Source: Methylibium sp. (GTDB lineage Bacteria; Pseudomonadota; Gammaproteobacteria; Burkholderiales; Burkholderiaceae_C). From it: a stretch of 62,641 nt of DNA. The position numbers were made by a program, and so were the translations under genes. Position 1 is the first letter of the stretch; each line of letters opens with the position of its first letter. Where the stretch lies: assembly GCF_013817345.1 (NCBI RefSeq), contig NZ_JACDCW010000006.1, positions 1 through 62,641 of the forward strand. The letters are read 5' to 3'. This document shows positions 46,111 through 56,629 of this stretch, piece after piece. The notes under the pieces are model-generated. The model saw only the letters and a list, made by a program, of their open reading frames with translations, ran no database searches and was not told the origin of the DNA.

Positions 46111-49100
46111 GGGGCGATGGATTCTATTTCGGGCCCTCGGGCCGAGCCGCGCCAGCGTCGCCGCGCCCAGGCGGCCAGATCGTCGAGGTAGCAATAGATC
46201 ACGGGAACGACCACCAGCGTGAGCAGCGAGGACGTGATCACGCCGCCGATCACGGCTTGGCCCATCGGGGCGCGCTGCTCCGAGCCTTCGGTGATGGCCA
46301 GGGCCAGCGGCAGCATGCCGAAGATCATCGCCAGCGTCGTCATGAGGATCGGACGCAGGCGCACGCGGGCGGCATGCAGCAAGGCATCTTCGCGGTTCAT
46401 GGGCGTCTCGCCGGGCGAGCCCTTGCGCGAGCGGATGGCGAAGTCGATCAGCAGGATCGCGTTCTTGGTCACCAGTCCCATCAGCATGACGATGCCGATG
46501 ATGCTGAACATGTTGAGCGTGGAGCCGAAGGTCAACAGCGCCAGCACCACGCCGATGAGGGTGAGCGGCAGCGAGCTCATCAGCGCCAGCGGCTGCAGGA
46601 AGCTCCTGAACTGGCTGGCCAGGATCATGTAGATGAACACCACCGCCAGCCCCAGCGCGCCGATCGCGTAGCTGAAGGACTCGTTCATGTTCTTGGTCGA
46701 GCCGCCGAAGCTGTAGCGGTAGCCGGGTGGGAAGGGCGTGGTCTCGAGCACGCGGCGGATGTCGGCCGAAACATCACCCGCGCTGAGACCGAAGGCGTTC
46801 GCGTCGATGTTGATCTCGCGGTTGAGGTCGCGGCGGTTGATCTGGTTGGGCCCGGTGGAGGGCCGCACGTCGGCCACCTGCGCGAGCCGCACGATGCGCG
46901 GCGAGCCGTCCGATGACGCGCTCACTGCGAGCGGCAGCCGGGAAATGTCGGCAAGCTGCGTGCGGCTCTCGGGCGCGAGGCGCACGTTGACGTCGTAGTT
47001 CTCGCCGTCGGGGGCGCGCCAGTTGCCGACCGTCGTGCCGGCCACCAAGGTCCGCAAGCTGGCGGCCAGCGAATCGACGTTGAGGCCGGCATCGGCCGCA
47101 GCGTCGCGCTTCACCTCGATGGCCACGGTGGGCTTGTTCGGCTTGAGCGTGGTGTCCAGATCGACGAGGCCGGGAATGTGGCGCAGCCGCGCCAGGATGA
47201 GCTGCGAGAGCCGTTCCAGCTCGCCCAGATCATCGCCCTGGATCGAGAACTGCAGGCTCTTGCCCCCACCCATGTCGGTGACCCCGAGGTTGGTGACCGT
47301 GATGCCCGGAATGCTCGCGAGCCGCTCGCGCAGCACGGTGCCGATCTCGTCCACGCCCCGTTCGCGCTGCGCCCGATCGACCAGCCGCACATAGACCGAG
47401 CCGTAGATCGCGCCCAGCGCCTGGCCGCTGTTGATGGTGGTGACGGTGTGCTGTACCTCGGGCAGTTCGCGTAGCACCGCGTCGACCTGGCGGGCGCGCT
47501 GCTCGGTCAGCTCGAGCGAGGAACCGACGGGGGTGTGGAAGTTGATCTGCGTCTCCGAGAAGTCGGCCTTGGGCACGAACTCGGCGCCGAGCAGCGGCAC
47601 GATGAAAAAGCTCGCAAGGAAGGTGCCCAGCGCGATGGCGAGCGTGGCCAGCTTGTGAACCAGCGACCAGCGCAGGATCGACTGGTAGCGATCGCCCAGC
47701 CAGTCGGTGAAGAGTTCGAACTGACCGGTGACACGGCCCAGCGTGCGGTCGTAAAGGGTCACCGGCTTGTCGCGGTGCGCCCCCGGCTGCCGCTCGGCCT
47801 GCGGGTCGTGCCACACGCTGGAAAGCATCGGGTCCAGCGTGAAGCTCACGAACATCGAGATCAGCACGGCGGCCACGATGGTGATGCCGAACTCGTGAAA
47901 GAACTTGCCGACGATGCCGCCCATGAAGCCGATCGGCAGGAACACCGCCACGATCGACAGCGTGGTGGCGAGCACCGCCAGGCCGATCTCCTGCGTGCCG
48001 TCGAGCGCCGCCTGGCGAGCGCCCTTGCCCATCTGCACGTGGCGCACGATGTTCTCGCGCACGACGATGGCGTCGTCGATCAGCAGGCCCACGCACAGGC
48101 TCAGCGCCATCATGGTGATGGTGTTGATGGTGAAGCCGAAGGCGTGCATGACGCCGAAGCTGCCGATCAGCGCGATCGGCAAGGTGAGACCCGTGATGAC
48201 GGTCGAGCGCCAGGAATTGAGGAACAGGAAGACGATGCCGATCGTGAGCAGCGCACCTTCGATCAGCGTGCGCTTGACGTTGGCCACCGAGGTTCGGATG
48301 GAGCGCGAGTTGTCGCGGTTGATCTCCGTGCGCACGCCCGGCGGCGTCACGTCCGCAGCACCTGCCAGCGCGGCCTTCAGGCCGTCGACCACGGCGATGG
48401 TGTTCTCGCCCTGCGACTTCTGCACCGACAGCAGCACCGTGCGCTGGCCGTTGTAGAGCGCCAGCGTCTCCAGCTCCTGCGGGCCATCGACCACGTCGGC
48501 GAGCTGCCACAGCCGGATCGGCGCGCCGCCCGCCTCCCCGCCGCCCGCACCGGGCAGCGCGGCCCGGCGCGCGACGACGATGTCGCGAAAGTCCTGCGGC
48601 GTCTTCAGCCTCGCGTTGATCTGCACCACGCGCTCCTGCTCGCGCGAGCGGATGGCACCGAGCGGCAGCTCCTGGTTCTCGCTCTTCACGGCGGCGAGCA
48701 CCTGCGCGACGCTGATGCCGTAGGTCTCGAGCGCGGCGGGCTTCAAGTAAACGTTGATCTCCCGCTCGCGCCCGCCGATCACCGACACGCCGCCCACGCC
48801 GCGTACGTTCTCCAGGCGCTTTTGCAGCACTTGCGTCGCCCAGGTGGTGAGCTCCTGCGTGCTGTGGCGGCCGTTGTCCGACAGCACCGCGACGTTGAAG
48901 ATCGGCTGGCTGGCCGGGTCGAAGCGGGCGATGCGGGGTTCCTCGACCTCGTCGCGCAGGAGCGGGCGGATCAGCGCGACCTTCTCGCGCACGTCTTCCG
49001 CCGCCTGGCGGCCGTCGATGTCGAGGTTGAACTCGACGATGACGATTGCGCTGCCTTCGTAGGAGCGCGAATGCAGCGCGTTGATGCCGGCGACGGTGTT

Positions 49101-49313
49101 GACCGCCTCCTCGATCTTCTTGGTGACCTCGCTCTCGACGATCTCGGGCGAGGCGCCGGGATACTCGATCTGCACCACCACGGTCGGAAAGTCGATGTCG
49201 GGAAGCTGATCGACGGCGAGGCGTTGGTAGCTGAACAGGCCCAACACCACGAAGGCCAGCATGACCATCGTGGCCATGACCGGGTTGCCGATCGAAAGGC
49301 GGGTGAACCACAT
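46107..49313 (-). CDS. RND-family efflux pump inner-membrane transporter (HAE1/MdtB type)
   Basis: 1068 residues, full length. Begins MWFTRLSIGNPVMATMVMLA, twelve membrane segments in two halves, with LPDIDFPTV, the proton-relay helix LSLCVGLLIDDAIVVREN (its two aspartates), GFTINTITMMAL and, in the second half, GIVMLMGLVTKNAILLIDFA. The open frame continues upstream another 258 codons through dispersed repeats, but that part is not protein-like; ATG 49313 is the family start. Works with the MFP (50136) and TolC (43964). Confidence 0.93.
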   Translation of the reverse strand: MWFTRLSIGNPVMATMVMLAFVVLGLFSYQRLAVDQLPDIDFPTVVVQIEYPGASPEIVESEVTKKIEEAVNTVAGINALHSRSYEGSAIVIVEFNLDIDGRQAAEDVREKVALIRPLLRDEVEEPRIARFDPASQPIFNVAVLSDNGRHSTQELTTWATQVLQKRLENVRGVGGVSVIGGREREINVYLKPAALETYGISVAQVLAAVKSENQELPLGAIRSREQERVVQINARLKTPQDFRDIVVARRAALPGAGGGEAGGAPIRLWQLADVVDGPQELETLALYNGQRTVLLSVQKSQGENTIAVVDGLKAALAGAADVTPPGVRTEINRDNSRSIRTSVANVKRTLIEGALLTIGIVFLFLNSWRSTVITGLTLPIALIGSFGVMHAFGFTINTITMMALSLCVGLLIDDAIVVRENIVRHVQMGKGARQAALDGTQEIGLAVLATTLSIVAVFLPIGFMGGIVGKFFHEFGITIVAAVLISMFVSFTLDPMLSSVWHDPQAERQPGAHRDKPVTLYDRTLGRVTGQFELFTDWLGDRYQSILRWSLVHKLATLAIALGTFLASFFIVPLLGAEFVPKADFSETQINFHTPVGSSLELTEQRARQVDAVLRELPEVQHTVTTINSGQALGAIYGSVYVRLVDRAQRERGVDEIGTVLRERLASIPGITVTNLGVTDMGGGKSLQFSIQGDDLGELERLSQLILARLRHIPGLVDLDTTLKPNKPTVAIEVKRDAAADAGLNVDSLAASLRTLVAGTTVGNWRAPDGENYDVNVRLAPESRTQLADISRLPLAVSASSDGSPRIVRLAQVADVRPSTGPNQINRRDLNREINIDANAFGLSAGDVSADIRRVLETTPFPPGYRYSFGGSTKNMNESFSYAIGALGLAVVFIYMILASQFRSFLQPLALMSSLPLTLIGVVLALLTFGSTLNMFSIIGIVMLMGLVTKNAILLIDFAIRSRKGSPGETPMNREDALLHAARVRLRPILMTTLAMIFGMLPLALAITEGSEQRAPMGQAVIGGVITSSLLTLVVVPVIYCYLDDLAAWARRRWRGSARGPEIESIAP

Positions 49314-49452
49314 GGCGGTGCGTGTTCCGCTCACATCGAGCGGCCGCTGCTCCGGTAATTGCGGAGAGGCTCCCTCTCCCGCTTGTGGGAGAGGATTGGG
49401 AATCGGCCCGTTGCGGACGTTTTTCTGGCGGCCATGCTGGTGTTCGGGGGGA

Positions 49453-49690
49453 GCAAAGCCGTGGGCGGGCGTGCGGCGGCGCGCCGGTGCGGCGGTCGGC
49501 CCTGCGGGCCGACTGCGCTGTGCTGCTCGGGCTTGCGGGCCGTCGCGCAACTCGCTTCGCTCACTGCGTTCGCTGCGCTCAGACAGGCGCGACGAGTCAG
49601 TTGACGAAGCGCGCTGCGCGCGCCGCCCGCAAACCCTGCGCTGCTCGCCGCCGCACAGGCGCGCCGCCGCACACCCGCCCACGGCTTTGC
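49453..49690 (+). repeat. Dispersed inverted-repeat element, copy 2
   Basis: Ends are GCAAAGCCGTGGGCGGGC and GCCCACGGCTTTGC; the terminal arms (about 43 bases, 49453-49495 against 49648-49690) are complementary with only a few mismatches. Very close to copy 4. Confidence 0.88.
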
Positions 49691-49724
49691 AAGAGGTGCG
49701 CTCCCTCTTAATAGAAAGAAGGCA

Positions 49725-49749
49725 CTTCGCGGGCATCGAGCCCGCGAAG
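49725..49749. repeat. Perfect 10-bp hairpin
   Basis: CTTCGCGGGC with its exact complement around ATCGA, in the 129 bases between repeat copies 2 and 3. Confidence 0.7.
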
Positions 49750-49753
49750 CGCC

Positions 49754-49786
49754 GGAGCAAGGCAGGCTCGAAGCCTGCCTTGCTCC
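49754..49786. repeat. Perfect 15-bp hairpin
   Basis: GGAGCAAGGCAGGCT and its exact complement around a 3-base loop CGA. Directly follows the 10-bp hairpin. Extremely stable; no T-run follows on either strand. Confidence 0.75.
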
Positions 49787-49819
49787 ATTCCCCTCTCCAT
49801 AGAGAGCGAGCGCTGTTTG

Positions 49820-50057
49820 GCAAAGCCGCGGGCGGGCGGCGGGCGCAGCGCCTGTGCGGCGGCGAGCAGCGCAGGGCTCGTGGCTGAGCGCGCAGCGCGC
49901 TTCGTGATCTGACTCGTCGCAGCTGTCTGAGCGCAGTGAGCGCAGCGAACGAAGCGAGTTCTGCGACGCAGCCACGAGCCCGAGCAGCACAGCGAAGTCG
50001 GCCCAACGGGCCGACCGCCGCACTGAAGCGAAGCCCGCCGCCCGCCCGCGGCTTTGC
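49820..50057 (-). repeat. Dispersed inverted-repeat element, copy 3 (reverse orientation)
   Basis: Starts GCAAAGCCGCGGGCGGGC and ends GCCCGCGGCTTTGC. The right arm is the complement of the left arm of copy 1 (GGCGGGCTTCG..TCAGTGCGGCGG). It lies 78 bases from the MFP stop and faces copy 2. Confidence 0.88.
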
Positions 50058-50135
50058 TCCCGCACAACATCCGCAAGGCAACAGCAACGCGCGTTGAACG
50101 TCCGCAACGCGCCGCGAACAGTCGGTCGCTTCACT

Positions 50136-51320
50136 TCAGCGCCCGGCCTCGGAGGCGGCCGATAGCGCCACCGGTGCTGCGCTCTTGCGGCCGGCCACAT
50201 CGGCGCCGCTGCCCAGGCGCACGGCAGTGCCTTCGCGCACTTCGCCGACGCTGGCCCGCAGCAGCGTGCTACCTGCGTCGATGCCTTCCGTCACTTCCAC
50301 CAGCGGCTCACCGCTGTCGGTGGCCGTGCCGCGCAGGCCCAGGTTCACGAGACGCACGACGACGAGGCCGTCCGTCACTTCGAGCACCCGCGGCCGCGCC
50401 TGGTCGATGCGCACGGCATCCTCGGGAATCGACAGCGCCGCCTTGCGCTCGACCGCGATGCGTCCGCTGGCGAACAGGCCCTGTCGCAGACCGGGCTGCA
50501 GCTCCACGTCCAGGTAGACCAGCACCGAGCGCGTGCCGGCCTGCGCCGCGGGGTTGATGCGCGCCACGCGAGCCCTCACCGGCGCGGTGATGCCATCGAC
50601 CCGCAACTCGGCCACCGCGCCGACGCGCACGCGGCCCACTTCCTCGGGAGCGACCGCCGCCTCGATCTCCAGCCGCGACAGATCGACGATCTCGATCAGC
50701 CGTGCATCCACCGGCACGCGCTCGCCCGGCTGTACCAGGCGCTGCGCCACGAAGCCGGCGATCGGTGCGCGCAGGACGGTGTCGGACTCGGCCTTGCGGC
50801 TCAGGTCGGCCGCTGCGCGCGCGGCCTGCAGCGCTGCACGCGCTGCGGCGGCGTTGGAGACCGAGGTGTCGAGCGCGTTCCTGGAAATGAAACCCTGCTC
50901 GACCAGGCTGCGGTTGCTGCTCAGTGCGCGCTCCGCGATGTCGAGCTGGGCGCGGGCCTGGGCGGCCTGCTGCTCGGCTTGGCGCAGTCTGAGCCGGTAT
51001 TCGCTCGCGTCAAGCCGGCCGAGCACCTGGCCGGCCTCGACGGGGTCGCCCTCGCGCACACCGAGCTCTTGCACCTCGGCCGCCACTCTGGCCTTGACGA
51101 CGGCCGAATTGACGGCGCGCAATTCGCCGGTGATGTCGAGCTGGCGGACCAGTTCGCGCTGGCGGGCGACCGTCACGTCGGCGGGGCCGAGTTCCAGCGC
51201 GACGGGGGGCCGCGAGGCCGGCGCCTCTTCAGCCTTGCGCGCGAGCAAAGCGCGGCCGAGCGCGGCGCCGAACAGCAGCAGCGCCAGCGCGATCAGCACC
51301 CAGCGAAAGCGCCGCGTCAT
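50136..51320 (-). CDS. RND pump periplasmic adaptor (MFP)
   Basis: 394 residues. One N-terminal membrane anchor (RWVLIALALLLFGAAL), barrel-sandwich/lipoyl halves (VAAEVQELGVREGDPVEAGQVL and SDTVLRAPIAGFV; partly quoted), a coiled-coil hairpin (about 115-180) rich in Ala/Gln, and beta-barrel domain. ATG overlaps the tetR stop (ATGA). Links the RND transporter to TolC. Between this gene and the RND gene lie two repeat copies and two hairpins (822 bases). Confidence 0.92.
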   Translation of the reverse strand: MTRRFRWVLIALALLLFGAALGRALLARKAEEAPASRPPVALELGPADVTVARQRELVRQLDITGELRAVNSAVVKARVAAEVQELGVREGDPVEAGQVLGRLDASEYRLRLRQAEQQAAQARAQLDIAERALSSNRSLVEQGFISRNALDTSVSNAAAARAALQAARAAADLSRKAESDTVLRAPIAGFVAQRLVQPGERVPVDARLIEIVDLSRLEIEAAVAPEEVGRVRVGAVAELRVDGITAPVRARVARINPAAQAGTRSVLVYLDVELQPGLRQGLFASGRIAVERKAALSIPEDAVRIDQARPRVLEVTDGLVVVRLVNLGLRGTATDSGEPLVEVTEGIDAGSTLLRASVGEVREGTAVRLGSGADVAGRKSAAPVALSAASEAGR

Positions 51321-52030
51321 CGTTTTTTGCCGTTGGCCTTGCGGGGGGGAGGCGCCACGACAGGCTCGCGCGGCACCAGGCCGCCCAGCACCATGTCCAT
51401 CTGCACCTCGATCAGCCGCTGCGGCGCGTGCGGGCACTCGAGCCCGGCGCACGCGCCGATGGAGTGCTTGCGCAACATCATGAACAGCACGGGCGCCATC
51501 AGGTTGTGAACCACCTCATGCACCGGCAGCGGCCGGAACTCGCCGCGGTCGATGCCGCGCTGGAGTACGCCCGCAAGCATGCGCTCGGCCGGCTCGATGA
51601 CCTCCTGCCGGTAGAACTGCGCGATGTCCGGAAAGTTGCGCACTTCCGAAACGATGAGTTTGGCGATGCCGGAGGCCTTGGTCTCGCCGATGCGGCGCCA
51701 CCACTCCGACATCAGATAGGGCAGCAGCTCGGTGGTCGGGCCCTCGAAGCCGCGCACGATGTCTTCACCCTCGGCGATCTCGCGCGAGATATTGTTGCGG
51801 ATCACCGCCTTGAGCAGGTCTTCCTTGCTGGGGTAATACAGATAGAGCGTGCCCTTGGAGACGCCGGCGCGCGCGGCCACCTCTTCGGCCCGGGTGGCCG
51901 CGAAACCCTTCTCGACGAAGAGCTCGAGCGCCGCATCGAGCAGCTCCTGCGGGCGCGCCTCCTTGCGGCGCTGGCGCGCTAGCGGCGTGATCGCCATCGG
52001 GCATGGGGCAAGAGGCGCGGGTCGGGACAT
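51317..52030 (-). CDS. TetR/AcrR-family repressor of the efflux operon
   Basis: 237 residues. N-terminal TetR helix-turn-helix: ELLDAALELFVEKGF, TRAEEVAARAGVSKGTLYLYY. A Pro/Arg/Lys tail ends the protein. First gene of the operon; its stop overlaps the MFP start. A palindrome lies directly upstream and divergent from the MacA-like gene, so it probably controls its own operon in response to the pump substrate. Confidence 0.92.
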   Translation of the reverse strand: MSRPAPLAPCPMAITPLARQRRKEARPQELLDAALELFVEKGFAATRAEEVAARAGVSKGTLYLYYPSKEDLLKAVIRNNISREIAEGEDIVRGFEGPTTELLPYLMSEWWRRIGETKASGIAKLIVSEVRNFPDIAQFYRQEVIEPAERMLAGVLQRGIDRGEFRPLPVHEVVHNLMAPVLFMMLRKHSIGACAGLECPHAPQRLIEVQMDMVLGGLVPREPVVAPPPRKANGKKR

Positions 52031-52032
52031 GG

Positions 52033-52060
52033 TTACTGCTAATGACCAATGAGTCAGTAA
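52033..52060. promoter_or_regulatory. TetR-type operator upstream of the efflux operon
   Basis: TGACCAATGAGTCA at 52043-52056 (TGAC/GTCA arms) nested in wider TTACTG/CAGTAA arms. It begins three bases upstream of the tetR ATG, ideal for autorepression. The ACTCATTGGTCA type is common for TetR sites in proteobacteria. Confidence 0.6.
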
Positions 52061-52271
52061 ATGTAGTGCGCTCGAGGGTGCGGGTCAATGTAAGCCGCAA
52101 AAGCCCGAGTGCGGCGGCAAAGCTCGCCGCGCCGCGGCACAGCGCGTGTGCAGCAGCGGGAAAGCGCGAGTAAAGATGGATGAAGACCGCGCGGTGGATG
52201 CCCCGGTTCCGAGGGCCGGCTCAAGGCTTCGGCCCAGCTGCCGCCGCCACCGCTACCTAGAATCCAGCACG

Positions 52272-53663
52272 ATGGCACGCACCGCATGGATCCTGGCCGG
52301 ATCGCTCGCAATCGCCGCCGCCGGCGCTGCCGCGTGGTGGGCGCTTCGCGATGAGGACCAGGCGATGAGCTACCGCACCGCGCCCGTGGAGCAAGGCCCG
52401 ATCGAGGCGGCGGTGGCGGCCACCGGCACCCTCAATCCCGTGGCGCAGGTCAGCGTGGGCAGCCAGGTGTCGGGCCAGATCCAGGCGCTTTTCGCCGACT
52501 TCAACACCGAGGTGAAGAAGGGCCAGCCGATCGCCCGCATCGACCCGGAGAGCTTTCGCTACCGCGTGCGCCAGGCCCAGGCCGACGTGGAGGCCGCGCG
52601 CGCGCAGGTGCTGCAGGCGCAGGCCGGCGTGGCCGCGGCGCAGGCGGCGCTTTCGCGGGCGAAGCTCGATGCCGACAACGCGGCGCGCGACCTCGGGCGC
52701 AAGCAGGAGCTGCTCGACCGCCAGTTCATTTCCGAAGCCGAGTTCGAGACCACGCGTAATCTCGCCGGCACCCTGGCCGAGCAGCTCAAGGCGGTCGCCG
52801 CGCAGCTCGAGGTGAGCCGCGCGCAGGCCGTCAGCGCGCAAGCCGCGGTGCGCCAGCGCGAGGCGGCGCTGGCGCAGGCGCAGGTGGACCTGGACCGCAC
52901 GGAGATCCGCTCGCCGGTGAACGGCGTGGTGATCAAACGCAGCGTGGATCTGGGCCAGACGGTGGCCGCCAGCCTGCAGGCGCCCGAGCTCTTCATCATT
53001 GCCCGCAACCTCGCCGACATGCAGGTCGAGGCGTCCATCGACGAGGCTGACATCGGCCGCGTGCGCGCCGGCCAGCCGGTGAACTTCACGGTGGACGCGT
53101 TTCCCGGCCGCGAATACGAAGGCGTGGTCGCGGCGGTGCGCAAGGCGGCGCTGAACACGCAGAACGTGATCACCTACACGGTGGTGGTGAGCTTTCGCCA
53201 GAGTGCGGCGCAACTGCTGCCGGGCCTGACCGCCAACGTGCGCATCGTCACCGAGCGGCGTGAGAACGTCGTCAAGCTCCCGAACGCGGCGCTGCGCGTG
53301 CGGCTGCCGGACGTGGCCGAGGCGTCCGGCCGGGCGCCGCATGCTGCGCCGCCGGTGCCCGACGCTCCGCGCGACGTGGCCGCCATCAAGCGCGGCGCGG
53401 GGAGTGCGCCTTCGACGGCGGCCGGTGCGCGGCCCGGCGCTCCTTCGTATGCAGGGCCCACCGAGCGCGACACCACCGGACGGGTGTACGTGATCGGCTC
53501 CGATGGAAAGCCGCGAGCCGTCGCTCTGCGGCTGGGCATCGGCGACGGCCGCATGACCGAGGTGCTGGCCGGCGGCTTGGTGCCGGGGCAGCAGGTCATC
53601 GTCGGCATGCAGGATCCGGGCGGCACGGCCGCGGCGCGGCGCGGCCGGCGCGGGCCGTTCTGA
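52272..53663 (+). CDS. macA: MacA-like periplasmic adaptor of an ABC exporter
   Basis: 463 residues. N-terminal anchor ([17 protein letters not shown]), biotinyl-lipoyl motif [20 protein letters not shown], coiled-coil hairpin (about residues 95-215) and second lipoyl half [20 protein letters not shown] proline/alanine-rich insert sits near residues 355-400. ATG 52272 is immediately before the anchor. Followed by ATPase and permease genes, as in macAB. Transported compound unknown (macrolides, peptides or siderophores in relatives). Confidence 0.88.
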   Translation: MARTAWILAGSLAIAAAGAAAWWALRDEDQAMSYRTAPVEQGPIEAAVAATGTLNPVAQVSVGSQVSGQIQALFADFNTEVKKGQPIARIDPESFRYRVRQAQADVEAARAQVLQAQAGVAAAQAALSRAKLDADNAARDLGRKQELLDRQFISEAEFETTRNLAGTLAEQLKAVAAQLEVSRAQAVSAQAAVRQREAALAQAQVDLDRTEIRSPVNGVVIKRSVDLGQTVAASLQAPELFIIARNLADMQVEASIDEADIGRVRAGQPVNFTVDAFPGREYEGVVAAVRKAALNTQNVITYTVVVSFRQSAAQLLPGLTANVRIVTERRENVVKLPNAALRVRLPDVAEASGRAPHAAPPVPDAPRDVAAIKRGAGSAPSTAAGARPGAPSYAGPTERDTTGRVYVIGSDGKPRAVALRLGIGDGRMTEVLAGGLVPGQQVIVGMQDPGGTAAARRGRRGPF

Positions 53664-53686
53664 GCCGGACAGGGCCAGGCGGGCAC

Positions 53687-54420
53687 ATGGCGCTCATCGA
53701 GGCGCGCGACTTGACCAAGACCTACCGCAGCGGCAGCGCCGCCGGCGAGGTTCACGCGCTGTGCGGCGTGTCGCTCGACATCGACGCCGGCGAGTTCGTC
53801 GCGATCATGGGCGCTTCGGGGTCGGGCAAGAGCACGCTGATGAATCTGCTCGGCTGCCTGGACCGACCGACGAGCGGCAGTCTGCGTCTGGACGGCGAGG
53901 CGGTCGATGGCCTGTCGGGCGATGCGCTGGCCGCCATCCGCAACCGCCGCATCGGCTTCGTGTTCCAGCAGTTCAACCTGCTACCGCGCACCTCGGCGCG
54001 CGAGAACGTCGAGCTGCCGCTGGTGTATGCCGGCGTTCCCGCACGGCAGCGCCACGCGCGCGCGCTGGACTGCCTGCGCGAAGTGGGTCTGCAGGAGCGC
54101 GCCGGCCACACGCCCGCCGAGCTGTCGGGCGGCCAGCAGCAACGCGTGGCGATCGCCCGGGCGTTGGTGAACCGGCCGCAACTGATCCTGGCCGACGAGC
54201 CGACAGGCGCGCTCGACAGCGCCACCTCGGACGAGGTGATGCGGCTGCTCGCGGGCTTGAACGAGAGCGGCATCACGGTGATCCTGGTGACGCACGAGGC
54301 CGATATCGCCGCCTGGGCGCGAAGGCGGATCGTGTTTTGCGACGGGCGGGTGGTGGAGGACGTGCGGCAGGACAGCCGGTCCGGCTTTCAACGTGTGCGC
54401 AGCACTCGCGTTTCACCATC

Positions 54421-54424
<4 letters not shown>
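53687..54424 (+). CDS. MacB-type ABC ATPase (separate subunit)
   Basis: 245 residues with [50 protein letters not shown] and VTHEADIA. In E. coli MacB ATPase and permease are fused; here they are separate, as in LolCDE-type systems. The stop overlaps the permease ATG. Confidence 0.9.
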
Positions 54425-55653
<1,229 letters not shown>

Positions 55654-55830
55654 GGCGCCCGCCACGTCGGGGGCGCCGATGCATCGGGCGGATGGCGGCA
55701 AGGTGCCTGTCGAATTTGCGGCAAGCGTCGACTGCGACGGACCAAGCCGACACATGAAAGAGGCGCCCTGAGCCAGCCCGCGACCCCTCCATGCCTTCGC
55801 ACCCTTCGCATCCTCTGCGCCTGCGAGCCG

Positions 55831-55902
55831 CGAGGCCTGCGAGGCCTGCGAGGCCTGCGAGACCTGCGAGACCTGCGAGACCTGCGAGACCTGCGAGACC
55901 TG
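55831..55902. repeat. 9-bp minisatellite, eight units
   Basis: Three copies of CGAGGCCTG followed by five of CGAGACCTG, without interruption, in the 337-base gap between the permease and the Fe-S subunit gene. The unit is a multiple of three, so frames stay open across it, but no flanking gene contains it. The rest of the gap shows nothing I can name. Confidence 0.92.
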
Positions 55903-55990
55903 TCCTAGGCACGTCATCTGCCGAGAGCCGGTTTACGCTTTTCACCCACCGAGCTCGCGGCGCCTCGCGGGCTGCGCAAGGATTCTCCTC

Positions 55991-56629
55991 ATGGCCGGAC
56001 TTACCCGTCGCACCTTCCTCTCTTCATCGTCCACGCTCGGTGGCGTGATCGCGATTCCGCTGGCCACGGGTTGCGCGACGGGCACCGAGCGCGGGGCGGC
56101 CACGGCCGAAGCGCCGCCGATGCAGATCGAGCCGGCCACGGTGCCGCCCGCCCAGCGCCTGGACTTCACGCTGGATGTCAACGGCCGGCCGCAGCGCGTG
56201 ACGGTCGATGTGCGCACCACGCTGCTCGACACCCTGCGCGAGCACATCGGCCTGACCGGCACCAAGAAGGGTTGCGACCAGGGTCAGTGCGGCGCCTGTA
56301 CCGTCCACCTCGATGGCCGACGAGTGCTGTCGTGCCTCACGCTCGCCGCGCAGGTGGGCGCGCGCAAGGTCACCACCATCGAAGGCCTGGCAGGCACCGG
56401 AGGCGGCCTGCATCCGATGCAACAGGCCTTCATCGACCACGACGCCTTCCAGTGCGGGTACTGCACGCCAGGGCAGATCATGTCGGCGGTGGCCTGTGTG
56501 GCTGAGGGCCATGCCGACGACGCCGCCGAGATCCGCGAGTACATGAGCGGCAACCTGTGCCGCTGCGCGGCGTATCCGAACATCGTGGCCGCGATCGAGC
56601 AGGCACGCGGCAGCATCCGGAGGGCGTGA
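55991..56629 (+). CDS. paoA: Aldehyde oxidoreductase 2Fe-2S subunit, PaoA-like
   Basis: 212 residues. Tat-type signal (TRRTFLSSSS) then plant-type ferredoxin cluster CDQGQCGACTVHLDGRRVLSC and a second cluster in QCGYCTPGQIMS with GNLCRCAAYPNI. These are the two [2Fe-2S] centres of molybdenum hydroxylases, and the export signal suits the periplasmic PaoABC enzyme of E. coli. The ATG is preceded by TTCTCCTC only, no clear ribosome site. TGA overlaps the next ATG. Confidence 0.9.
   Translation: MAGLTRRTFLSSSSTLGGVIAIPLATGCATGTERGAATAEAPPMQIEPATVPPAQRLDFTLDVNGRPQRVTVDVRTTLLDTLREHIGLTGTKKGCDQGQCGACTVHLDGRRVLSCLTLAAQVGARKVTTIEGLAGTGGGLHPMQQAFIDHDAFQCGYCTPGQIMSAVACVAEGHADDAAEIREYMSGNLCRCAAYPNIVAAIEQARGSIRRA

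Noticed and set aside
49314-50087. Open frame extending the RND transporter upstream by about 258 codons
   Set aside because: It runs through the dispersed repeats, has no start signal and no protein-like pattern; RND transporters start at MWFTRLSI-type sequence.
55831-55902. CRISPR array or coding repeat
   Set aside because: Units are contiguous 9-mers without spacers, no cas genes are present, and no convincing gene spans them on either strand.
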